NCBI GenBank assembly: GCA_001579985.1
Contig: LRSR01004188.1
Span: 1-21,801, forward strand
From: Hypsibius dujardini
Taxonomy: Eukaryota > Tardigrada > Eutardigrada > Parachela > Hypsibiidae
DNA length: 21,801 nt
Direction of reading: 5' to 3'
Shown in pieces: positions 1-8,885 of the stretch. Numbering within the stretch: position 1 is the first letter of the stretch; every line of letters starts with the position of its first letter. The translations under genes and the position numbers were made by a program. Below the pieces are notes generated by a model. It saw only the letters and a list, made by a program, of their open reading frames with translations, was not told the origin of the DNA and ran no database searches.

Positions 1-363
1 CGGTCTATCCCTCTTACCTCCAATCCCGTCGAAACTCCCGTCATGCCATCCACGCCTGTATTTCACCAGTATCAGTGCTACGTGTGCTCTCACTTCACTG
101 CCTCCCAGCCGAATTTCATTGTCCACCTTCGAGGACCTGTCCATGCTGCCAACTGCGGTGGCCGCATGGTTGACAGTAACTCTGGCGCTTGCCTGAAGGG
201 CACCTACAACGTCACGGGAATCAACAGTCATCTCGAAAAGCATGGCTACCACTTGGTGAAAGACTGTCAGTCGGCATGTCTACTGACGTTGGGTAGCATT
301 GCCATACACGTCCTAGACGACGTCGAACAAGGCCCAACCGACTCTCCCGAATCGAACCGATAA
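1..363 (+). other. Possible C2H2-like zinc-finger ORF, open at left edge (uncertain)
   Basis: A reading frame is open from base 1, with an internal ATG at 43 and a TAA at 361-363. Counting from that ATG, the 106-residue part contains CYVC, 12 residues, then HLRGPVH, which fits the C-x2-C-x12-H-x5-H spacing of a C2H2 finger. A second Cys/His-rich stretch (NCGG, GAC, SHLEKHGYH) follows. I recognise no family. Two readings are possible: the last exon of a gene lying to the left, or a decayed N-terminal zinc-finger part of a retroelement. After the stop, another frame stays open for about 120 bases with no convincing homology. It lies on the opposite strand in the 3' flank of EIF3C. Confidence 0.3.
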
Positions 364-901
364 TCTGCTTATCCGCTTCCGTCATTCTTCTGACGAAGTT
401 ATTCCTCTTTGTCTGTACAGTAAACTGTTCTCCCTTCGTTCCGCCAGGCCCAATACTGTCGTCCATGACCTTTAATTCCTACATCCCAGCAGTTTCCACT
501 GCGAGCGAGATCTCCCCCCACATTCACGACTCCTTGTGATGTGATATCAACCGCACATGCTCAATGCCGACCTGAATCGGTCTCCTCGTTCCGTTAAAGC
601 TGAATTCTCACTGCCGATCCGAGGGGTCATTCTTCCCTACCTCGTCGACCAACCTTTCCGTCTAAAGAACTCTCAACTCTCCATCACGCCCCAAACTTTA
701 CAGACTCGGAAATACGCCAGAGCATCAAAGCGTGCAACCCACGAGTCAGAAAGAGCCGCTTCGACAAACTCTCCACTTAAAAAATGACAACGAAAGTCCC
801 CACGCAAGCTCAATCAACAGCGACTGGTCGTTTCCAAGAGCACAGGTATAACAAGGATGATAAGTTAACATTCAAGACGACCACCGCCGGTGATGAAATG
901 T
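364..901. other. 3' flank of EIF3C, no supported gene
   Basis: This stretch of about 540 bases lies downstream of the EIF3C stop codon on the minus strand. Short open frames exist at 557-787 and 784-1140 on the plus strand. The second is only the antisense shadow of the Gly/His-rich last EIF3C exon, and the first has no recognisable domain. A minus-strand ATTAAA hexamer (plus TTTAAT at 471-476) could serve as a poly(A) signal about 430 nt past the stop, but nothing else supports it. Confidence 0.3.
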
Positions 902-3900
902 CTAGTAGCCAGCGACTTCTTGGTGTTGCTGCTGATGCTGCTGGTTTCCACCGCCGTGGTGACGTTGTCCGCCGCCGCCGTGGTGATGCTGACCGCCCCC
1001 GCCGCCGCCGTGATGCTGCCGATCCTGGCCGCCGCCGCCGTGCTGGTTCCTGCGGTCCTGCCAGCCCTTGTTGCCGCCGCGCTGGAACGTGGGATTCTTC
1101 ATCTCCAGCATGCGCTCGTTGCTCTCGACAAACTGCGTGAGCTTGTCCGCCAGCTGCAGGGACAGCTGCTGCACGCGGCTCGGCTCCGTTCGGTGCATGA
1201 TGACCGTCTGACTCGGCTCGTCCACCGACGCCGCGAGGTCCTCGCTGACAATCATCTTCCCGATCAGGCTCAAAATATCCTGAGAGGAAAGAATAAATTG
1301 CAAGACACTACATTAAAAATTACCATTATCCAAGGTCAATTTTAAACGGAAAAATATAAAACATAATTTTGAATTATGACTTCAAAAGAAACGATTCGAG
1401 TTGGTGATTTCCAATGAAAATAAACGCAACTTGAATTAGAAGTTCACTGAAATTAAAAACGATCTGATTTGTGATTCGAAACGAAAATAAGAAGACTTGT
1501 GCTACCGACTTTCAGTGTAATGCCAGGCCAAACTGATCTGCATCATTTTCAAGGGAACGATAAAGTCCAGGTCCCCGGGCATTTAGAACAACCCTCACAA
1601 ACTTCTGAGAATTTAACTAAATTAAAAAAAGAACAGTCGAACAAATTCATCACACTGCCGTTATGTTCCATAAGAAATGAGAAAACCAACATGACACACA
1701 CTATCCGAGTCAAGCCATTTAGCTCCTTCCTTACGCACTACCGGAGGTAAATGGCTCAACTCCAGTGGCGCCATCTTGCGGCCCCAAAAACCAACATGAC
1801 ACACTACCCGAGTCAAGCCATTTAGCTCCTTCATTAGGGAACATTCGATAATGACGTCAGCGCCTTTTAGGGTATGGGGGGGGGTTGTACTTTGATGAGG
1901 AGCTCTGACGCCAAGTGGGTGGGGGCCCTGACATCAGCATATATCGTTTCGATTTTTCGCCAATTCTCTGTCTCTGCTAAATTTTTCATCTTTACTGAGC
2001 TTTCTGTGGTATCCTTCATCAACTCAACGGAAAAATTCGAAGGAAGCGATGGCGCTTAAACAGGTAGATTAGAAGTGCAATCTTGAGTTTGTGGCAAAGT
2101 TGTCGAACGCAACTAGCCAATACTTGCCAATATAACTTTCAAGCCCTGACGTCAGGTCGGCTGGAACTGATGTCAGGGCTTGAAGAACAAGGGGGGTTTA
2201 AGCTTTTCTGACGAGCTCTGACGAAAGGGGGGGGGTACGGTCGCCTAATATCAGGCGCTGACGTCATTCTTGTATGTTCCCTTACGCACTACCCGAGGTA
2301 ACTCCTCCGGTGGCGCCATCTTGCGGCCCAAAAGAATCTCACCTCTTTGCTCAGCTCAAACATCTCGCTGAGTGTCTGCACGGAGATGGCGTCATAGAAT
2401 GCGCTGTTGGTGAACATGAAGCACCGCAGACTGCTCTCCTGGATGCGTCGCGCCAACACGGTGCGGATCTTCTCGGGCTCGTAGAAAAAGTCCCACACCC
2501 GCTTGTTGAGCTTCTCCGACAGGACAAACTCCTTGCAGCGCCGCCAGTCGCCCGTCTTCATGGCCTTACTCGCCGCGATCACATACTCCGGCAGGGTCTC
2601 GGGCGGACCGCTCAGCGCGTGCCGCTCGCTCTGCTTCATCGAATGGTAAAAGTACTTGCTGATGATGCGCCGGCGTTGATCGTTCTCATGCGCCGCCAGA
2701 TACGGCACCTGCATAATAAATTATTTAATGTACAACTATATTTTAAACTGGAAAAAAAACTTAGAAACTCTGATTAATTTTATTATATATAATAATATTA
2801 ATAAAAATGAATATAAAATTATAGAAATTGATATTTAAACGAATAAAAATAAGTTTTTTTTTAAATCCAAGAAACCCGAACTTGCAATCACGTCAGTTCC
2901 TTTTAAACAACAATAACGGGTACCTCAATAAACATGGCCGAGACGAGGTAGACGCACTCAAGCACGTCCAGGTTGATGTGCTGGTGAAAGGGGACTTGAC
3001 GGCGCTTTTCAATCTTCTCCTGTTCGGCGGAACGTTCGTGCTGACGCACCGGGAGGAGACCCTGAGCGAGGAGCTCTTTGGGCCGGCCGCTGCTCTGAAT
3101 GTCCATCAGGGCGTTATGGGCCTCGTTGATGTTGCCTATGACAGAAATGGGATGGAAAAGGACTTTACATCAATCAATAAGAGGTAAGACAAACAGACCG
3201 GAAGGAATCCTGACAGACAAGCCAAATAGGTTGACAGACAGACAGACAGATACAAAGAGACAGCCATGTAGATGGAAGACATGCAGATAGAATAGACAAT
3301 CAGACAAACAAACAGACAGACCGACAAACAGACATACAAAGAGACAGACAGACAGACATACAGACAGATAGAGAGACAGATAGATACACCTCGCACGGAA
3401 AACGCCCGATCACGTCCCCAACATACCTTGGCGGAATGCACTAATGCCCAACTGGACCATGGCGCGGTTGTAAAGCACCTGCGTAGGCGGATCGGCCAAA
3501 TGGATTGTCTCCTGGGTCTTAGACATCAACATCAAGTCACGTGCGGCGTACCACTCGTTGTGCAGCGCCAGGTGGTAGACACGCATTAGGATGGCCCGCA
3601 AACGAATACGATCGGTGTCGTCGTTGTTGTAGATGTAAGCGCACAGCTTGTCCATCACATCGAGGGAGGACTCCCCGGCGAGGGGGCTCTCAGACCGCTG
3701 GGCGGCCAAGAACTTGCTGTCGATCTTGTAGTAAAGATGGCTGATGCGGCGCTCGTAGATGCGGCAGAGGTCCGCGCGGTCCGCGTCATGCGATTCCAGA
3801 TAGTACTGTCATAGATAAAGAATGGCATTACTGATATGTGGGTCATCCTGCACGCAGTGCACTGGGCATAGACAGAAAAAGGCACACAGGGAAAGCGTGA

Positions 3901-5222
3901 CGGAAAGGATTAGCTGGAAGACACACAAATCAACAATCAGACAGACAGACAGACCAGACCGACAGGCAGACATACTGACAGACATGCAGACGAATGTAAA
4001 AATAGGCAGTCATCTAGCCAGAAATAGACAGTCGGACAACGACAAGATCGATAGACACCAAAGAGCCAGCCACATACCTGCATGCGTTCAATGATATTGC
4101 ACACTTTCAGTTCGCTCTTCAGGTTCTCGACATAATCCGGTGAGTGCGCGTCACAATTCTGCAGAACCTTGACAAACTCCTCATCCATCCGTTCCACCAA
4201 AGCCAACGGTAGCCCGTGCACTCGCAGCGGACCCGCGGTAACGTCGTAATTCTCTTGTTCCTCCTGCACCTCGTCACCCACTTCGACCTCACCGTGCTCG
4301 TTAAGGTAGGTCAGGAGGTCGGTGATGCCGTCCAGCAGGCGCTTCCACATGTCCGACTTCATGTTGGCCGCCATGTTGGGGTTATAATCGAAGACGGCAG
4401 AGACAAGGGCCATCCGCAGGCGAATGTCCATGGCAGCCCCGAGTCCGGCGCGCCCGGATACGACGCGGAGCTCCTCGATGAGCTCAATCTGAGGGAGACA
4501 AAATGACCGACGGTCATTCAGCTCGGTAGAAAACAGGCATACAGACAGGTAGTCCGACAAAAAAAAACAAAGGCAGACAGACAATGATACAGATAGACAA
4601 AACTAGACAGACAAGTTTACAAACGAACAACCAGACAGCCAGACAAACAAACTAGACAGAAGGACAAGCAGACAAGCAGACAGACAGATATACGATAGAC
4701 ATGACAGGTACAACAGACAGACAGACACACAGACAGACACACAGACACACACACAGACACACACACAGACAGAGAGACGAACAAACAACAGAGTGATGCA
4801 CAAACAGTTAGGTAGGCAGTCAAGAATGCATGTCAGAGGAATCCATTCACGTACTTGTTCCTGCCGGTCGGTGGCCTTCTTGCCGCGTTGCGCCTGGATC
4901 TCGCTGAGCTTCTTGAGAACAACAGCGACTGTGATGTCCGTATCCTTACTGAAGAGCTTCGGCTTGTCGGTGATGGTGATAAATCCCTGCTCGTCGATGA
5001 CTTTAACTTTTTCGCGACCGCTCTTGCCGGGTCGGTCCTTAATAAATAATACAAAAAGGGTTTAAGTGATGAAATTCGATCGGCGGTCGCATTAAACGAT
5101 TAAACAGTTTGTCTGTCCGCTTAATTCCGTTGTCTTGTCTGTCATTATTGTCTGCCTGACCAATAAAACGTATCTCCGTACAACTGGTTGACTCACCATC
5201 CTTGATCCTCAATTCTTGTCTG

Positions 5223-5284
<62 letters not shown>

Positions 5285-6482
5285 AATTGCCTGCCTCATA
5301 GAGAAGTCATGTTCATGTGCCTGCTGCCTTTACAGTTATGTATTTTGGTGTCTGCTTCGTGAAAAAAAACCACTGTCTGCGTGAACGGCGTTTGTCTGTC
5401 TGTCTGATTTCACCGGCATGTCTGTCAGTGTGCAGTATGCCTGAAGTGAGCTTACTTCACGACGTTTTTGGGTGCGTCGATCCATCTCCGACTTCTTTTC
5501 ATTCTTCTCCGTCGGATCTTTCTTCAAGAAACGCGCGGCCGGGTCGTTCTTGTATTTCTCATCGTCGTCGCTGTCGCTGGATGACGAGCCCGACGAGGAG
5601 CCCCACATCTCGTCGTCCGACTCATCGTCATCCATTCCGTCGTCCCCGGCAGCTGCAATCTTTTTGGTGGCCTTGGTCTTTGGTGTCTTCGTTTTCAAGA
5701 CCTCATCGTCTGAATCGGATTCCGAGTCGTCACCGGATTCATCCTCGTCATCCTCCTCGTCATCATCCTCTTCCTCCTCCTCCTCCGCTTCATCTTCAGA
5801 GTATGTGGGATTCTCTCTGCAAGAAGGGAATAATTCGTCACGCATTACCTTTCCAATCAATCGATCAATCAAACCAGTACCGTACACATAATCAAACGGC
5901 TAATAAATCCGTCAATCAATCGATCGATCAATCATCATCTACACAGCCAAACGGCAAGCCTTAAAAAGTACGCCGTCAGTCACAACACTACACAGACAGA
6001 CAGTCACCCTCATCTTCTCACCTGAATGATCCCATTTGCGTCTCAAAGTCCTTAACATATTTCCGCAGCTTGGACCGCAGACTGCCGAGCGACTTCAAAT
6101 TCAGCTTGCTCAGCGAGCTCTTCTCCGTCCAGCTCTGATTGACGAAATCCTCCAGCTCCACTAGCGTGCGAATGTAAAAGATCGGCACGCCCTCCTTCTC
6201 CACCACCTTGGCGGACTTAGCAAAGACCCGCGTCAGCAGGTCAAACTCCTCCAGCACCTTGGTGATGTCTTTGATCTTTTTCGAGTTCTTCACCAGCTTG
6301 ATGGTGGATTGAATCTCCTCGAAGCGCTTGTCCTTGGCCGTGCGAAGGGTCCGCTTCGCGTCATCCTCCTGGTCGCTCAGGTCGAAGTCCTTGGTGTGCT
6401 TCGAGGGCAACTTCTTCTCATCGTCCGAGGTCTCCGACTCCGAATCGGATTCCGAGTCCTTCGACACGAAGAACCGCGACAT
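902..6482 (-). CDS. EIF3C: Eukaryotic translation initiation factor 3 subunit C, 8 coding exons
   Basis: EIF3C is a core subunit of the cytoplasmic eIF3 complex, which binds the 40S subunit and bridges eIF1 and eIF5 during start-codon selection. Coding exons on the minus strand, in order: 6482-6022, 5816-5456, 5037-4855, 4488-4078, 3805-3427, 3135-2924, 2708-2343, 1279-902 (TAG). All introns are GT-AG and the phases join into 916 aa; the human protein has 913. The protein starts [16 protein letters not shown]. An acidic Ser/Asp/Glu segment lies at about 155-240 (exon 2). Strong matches to the human protein include [66 protein letters not shown] and [12 protein letters not shown]. The PCI domain occupies roughly residues 670-850. 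The C-terminus is an unusual Gly/His/Gln-rich tail. A 3' splice-like CATCAG lies 10-11 nt before the ATG, so a 5' UTR intron or spliced leader is possible. Confidence 0.97.
1684..1785 (+). repeat. Direct repeat, intact (empty-site) copy in EIF3C intron 7
   Basis: This roughly 100-bp unit begins AACCAACATGACACACACTA and ends GGCGCCATCTTGCGGCCCC. The same sequence recurs at 1789-1832 plus 2282-2332, where it is split by a 445-bp inverted-repeat element. The uninterrupted CTCCTTCCTTACGCAC junction here shows the pre-insertion state. Confidence 0.85.
1789..2332 (+). repeat. Second copy of the direct repeat, interrupted by a MITE
   Basis: The left part, 1789-1832, matches the first half of the 1684-1785 unit. 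The right part, from 2282, continues with CTTACGCACTACCCGAGG and GGTGGCGCCATCTTGCGGCC. The repeat ends about 10 bases from the 5' splice site of EIF3C intron 7 (exon 7 ends at 2343), so the repeated DNA abuts a coding exon. Confidence 0.8.
1837..2281. mobile_element. Harbinger-like MITE (445 bp) with TTA target duplication
   Basis: The ends read GGGAACAT...ATGTTCCC. The terminal inverted repeat extends about 30 bp and includes AATGACGTCAGCGCC on the left and its reverse complement GGCGCTGACGTCATT on the right. TTA flanks both sides (1834-1836 and 2282-2284), and the neighbouring repeat copy shows a single TTA at the empty site. A 3-bp TWA duplication is typical of PIF/Harbinger elements, so that superfamily is the best guess. 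No transposase ORF is present. There is an internal palindrome at about 2138-2183, and G-runs near both ends. Confidence 0.8.
3190..3395. repeat. CAGA/TCTG tetranucleotide tract in EIF3C intron 5
   Basis: Imperfect CAGA repeats on the plus strand, so TCTG-type on the EIF3C sense strand. They fill most of the intron between exons 5 and 6 (3136-3426). Open frames across it are artefacts of the repeat. Confidence 0.9.
3935..4035. repeat. CAGA/TCTG tract in EIF3C intron 4
   Basis: Imperfect CAGA-type repeats on the plus strand inside intron 4 (3806-4077), in the same orientation as those in introns 3 and 5. Confidence 0.85.
4535..4790. repeat. CAGA and CA-rich tract in EIF3C intron 3
   Basis: CAGA repeats grade into an alternating ACAC/CAGA stretch at about 4735-4775, within intron 3 (4489-4854). 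The sense strand of the gene reads TCTG/TGTG here. Confidence 0.9.
5216..5284. repeat. Near-perfect (TCTG)n microsatellite in EIF3C intron 2
   Basis: About 14 uninterrupted TGTC/TCTG units lie at 5225-5280 on the plus strand, so the EIF3C sense strand reads CAGA. This is opposite to the tracts in introns 3-5. It is the purest tract in the window apart from the CAGA run near 19770-19815. Confidence 0.95.
5853..5936. repeat. AATC-type tetranucleotide repeats in EIF3C intron 1
   Basis: Two clusters of imperfect CAATCAAT/CGATCAAT repeats, at about 5853-5875 and 5910-5936, lie inside intron 1 (5817-6021). Confidence 0.75.
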
Positions 6483-6588
6483 TCTCCGCTTCCTGATGTG
6501 GCAAAGCCTAAAGAATGATGTTAATCCCCTTCACAAATCAACGACAAATGGAGAGGAAGGCCGGAGAGACAAGAGTCAATTGGAGAGA

Positions 6589-6682
6589 CAAAAAGTTGGC
6601 AGCTTTTTGCGTTGATTGTTTGGTTGATTGGACAAAAAGTTGCCATAGCTTTTCGCGTTTGATTGTTAGGTTGATTGGACAA
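6589..6682 (-). promoter_or_regulatory. Duplicated CCAAT-box segment upstream of EIF3C
   Basis: A roughly 46-bp unit is duplicated (about 6589-6634 and 6635-6682). Each copy ends GGTTGATTGGAC, which reads GTCCAATCAACC on the EIF3C sense strand. The two CCAAT boxes (ATTGG at 6627-6631 and 6674-6678 on plus) lie about 145-195 bp upstream of the EIF3C start codon, a plausible position for NF-Y binding in a housekeeping promoter. Function is inferred from motif and position only. Confidence 0.5.
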
Positions 6683-7030
6683 AAACAGAATGCGAAAACA
6701 AACGATTTTCGATATATGTTCGACTTCAATTTCATTTCTAGCCTGTAGCGCTTAAATATAATTCAATCCGGTATTTTTAAACCGAAAAAAATCCCGGAAA
6801 AGATATCAATTACTTCGTTTTTATCTCGGTCTTACTCAATCAACAATCAATCGACCAGAAAAGCAGTGAAAACATGCCCATTTAGCCTACCCCTTCCCCG
6901 CAACGATTGGACCCCTAGGGCACAGCTTAATATTCTTATTGGAAAAATTTTACCTTTCAATTAAAAAAGTTATACTAATTGGACAATCTTCTGCGGCAAT
7001 GTGAGAATCTCGACTGAGCTTAGGCGCCAC

Positions 7031-7130
7031 TCAAACAGCTGAAGCAATCAGCCAATCAAGTCGCTGAAGCAATCAGCCAATCAAACAGCTGAAGCAATGA
7101 GCCAATCAAGTCGCTGAAGCAATCAGCCAA
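7031..7130 (+). repeat. Four 25-bp tandem units, each with an AGCCAATCA box
   Basis: The units span 7031-7055, 7056-7080, 7081-7105 and 7106-7130, each ending GAAGCAATCAGCCAA (one has GAAGCAATGAGCCAA). They alternate between a TCAAACAGCT start and a TCAAGTCGCT start, so the array is also a 50-bp unit repeated twice. The CCAAT boxes recur at exactly 25-bp spacing (AGCCAATCA at 7050, 7075, 7100 and 7125). Confidence 0.95.
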
Positions 7131-7767
7131 TCAACGAAACAAGCTGCACGGCAATCCTTGCCGACCCCGTTAACGGCTGAGAACTTCAAATCTCATCCCA
7201 ACCCCGCATCTATCCTAGCGGAATAAATTCTGTGACATCTAGTGGCAATTTTGACAATTACTATGGCTGGATTTCGACCACTTACCGAGATCAGATGAGC
7301 AAAAAATAATTTTCCCACACGAAAGTTCCCCGCGACGTTCTGCAACTTTCTCTCAGTGGAAGATCCTCTCCCGCGGCAGCGTTAGAATCCCCGTCAAAAA
7401 CAGAATATGCCGTGACTATTGGGTGAAAGATTCCGGCAAATTTGGAGGCTTCAGCAGCGATACAAAATGAGGATAATGTGAATTGCGAAAGACGAAAGAC
7501 AGTCGAAACTGCTTAAGCCATATGCCGGTGCGTGGCAAGCGGTGATAGTTCAGTTCACTCACTAAACTGTTAATTTGGCATTCCAGTCCAAGATTCCTGT
7601 CCTGTGGAATGGGAATCTAAGCGAGTGGGATTGAAGTTGGAATTCCAAGGTGAGTTGGGAATACGTATTTGATGGAATTAGCAATTCAATTGTTTTTGTC
7701 AGTTTGCGAAATTAATTTCGGTGTCCAAATCCATAATCGAACAAAATCAGTTCAAAATCGCTGAATA

Positions 7768-8001
7768 TGAGGCAAAGTGTGTGTTTGGGCTCACCCTCCA
7801 CTTGGTCGATAAATCGGTTCACTCATGGGTTTCTCTTTGATGGCAAGTGCTTGATTGTTTGATTTTTGCTGTACAATATCCTAGTATACTATAGCACTTC
7901 TGAAAATCAAACAATCAAGCAGCCGCCGTCAAAGAGAAATCTATGAGTGAGCCGATTTATCGACAAAGTGGAAGATGAGCCGAAATACACACCTTGCCTC
8001 A
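7768..8001. mobile_element. Fold-back MITE, copy A (234 bp, TA-flanked)
   Basis: Two arms of about 100 bp are near-perfect reverse complements. They start TGAGGCAAAGTGTGTGTTTG and, at the other end reverse-complemented, TGAGGCAAGGTGTGTATTTC. They surround a short centre with CCTAGTATAC. TA dinucleotides flank both ends (7766-7767 and 8002-8003), the target duplication expected of Tc1/mariner-type MITEs. There is no ORF inside. A second copy lies at 10075-10286. Confidence 0.85.
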
Positions 8002-8123
8002 TACTGGTGTTCAACACTTATTTCGCGTAAAATGTGTTTGTATTTGGATACGAAATTAACCGTGTGAATAGTGCGTTACCATTTAGGCAGGTCTTGCTTA
8101 ATTAATTTGGTACCACCATATTA

Positions 8124-8157
8124 ATGTCTGTTTGTCTCTGTCTGTCTGTCTGTCTGT
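8124..8157. repeat. Short TCTG tract
   Basis: TGTCTGTTTGTCTCTGTC followed by four further TCTG units, in the intergenic region upstream of the GPCR. Confidence 0.8.
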
Positions 8158-8617
8158 TAGACTTTCACATTCGTATTGAGCTCGACACCTCGGTATAATC
8201 TTATTTTCGAATTCGGAGTGGCGAACCTCAATTACGCACGGAAATATTATTTGTAATCTGTGTGTTTGCTTTTCGAGTGGACGTACCATTGCGGTAATTA
8301 TCGTATTATACCATGTGCGTACCCATCTGTGTTTTCATTTAAAATAAGCCTGAATACCGGACGTCAAGACGAGGGGCGGAAGAAGTTTGCCGAGTAATCG
8401 TGCGCACCATGCGACCAGCACTTGTCGCGCTGTATCCTTCGCACGTGTGCATATTGTAAATGAAATTGTAGAGTGGTAACAATCAATTCTCCACGCTAAG
8501 TATGCCGGTGACTTCCGGTCGGATTCCTGCGGCTTCTAACATGAACACAACGACAAACATTCCCATGATGAACACCAAATTAAACAATACCTCGTGCGAA
8601 AATGCCTCAATTAAGTT

Positions 8618-8704
8618 GTATCGGATCATATATCGGATATCCGTTTTTTGTATCGGATCATGCATCGGATATCCGTTTTTGTATCGGACCATGCATCGGA
8701 TACA
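8618..8704 (+). repeat. 31/32-bp tandem repeat, about 2.7 copies
   Basis: Units start GTATCGGATCAT at 8618, 8650 and 8681 (the last with GTATCGGACCAT). Each holds ATCGGATATCCG, a short palindrome, except the last, partial unit. It lies about 180 bp upstream of the proposed GPCR start codon. Confidence 0.85.
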
Positions 8705-8885
8705 AGTCAATTTTCGCAAGAGTACCCAGTTAAAAATTCAAGTCTTATAAGCTGTGAAGAAATAGTCACGGAATATTTCCGTGATTTCCAACTTGTTTCT
8801 TTCTCATTCCAAGGCCGATATATATAACATCAAAGCGAGAACCTTAATCCGTAAGGTTACCGCCGCGGAAGCCGAGAATATTTTC

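Larger units (their letters stand above)
6683..8885. other. Divergent intergenic region between EIF3C and the GPCR
   Basis: No protein-coding gene could be supported across this region. It holds a 25-bp CCAAT tandem array (7031-7130), a GGAAT-rich imperfect stretch (about 7580-7690), a fold-back MITE (7768-8001), a short TCTG tract (8124-8157) and a 31/32-bp tandem repeat (8618-8704). A short frame at 8541-8620 reads MNTTTNIPMMNTKLNNTSC followed by ENAS. It is rich in N-glycosylation sequons and could be an alternative 5' exon of the GPCR, but I see no convincing splice join. Confidence 0.5.

Noticed and set aside
784-1345. Arg-rich and Ala/Val-rich plus-strand frames
   Set aside because: They are shadows of the GGC/CAC-rich last EIF3C exon, and no independent support exists.
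3136-3441. Long frames of Cys-Leu-Ser-Val repeats (also at 4603-4823, 5202-5384, 12456-12656, 12930-13320, 18003-18741, 19484-19846)
   Set aside because: They are translations of TCTG/CAGA microsatellites, open in several frames at once, and lie inside introns of EIF3C, HADH and PRPF40A.
5472-5891. Ser-rich plus-strand frame
   Set aside because: It is antisense to the acidic Asp/Glu/Ser exon 2 of EIF3C; the minus-strand reading matches a known protein.
8483-8719. Minus-strand frame with a hydrophobic segment (FNLVFIMGMFVVVFMLEAAG)
   Set aside because: It is short, overlaps the 31/32-bp tandem repeat, has no recognised homologue and no splice context; the plus strand here is equally open.
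6483-8885. tRNA or other structured RNA genes
   Set aside because: I looked for A/B box and cloverleaf patterns and saw none; the strong hairpin there is the MITE.
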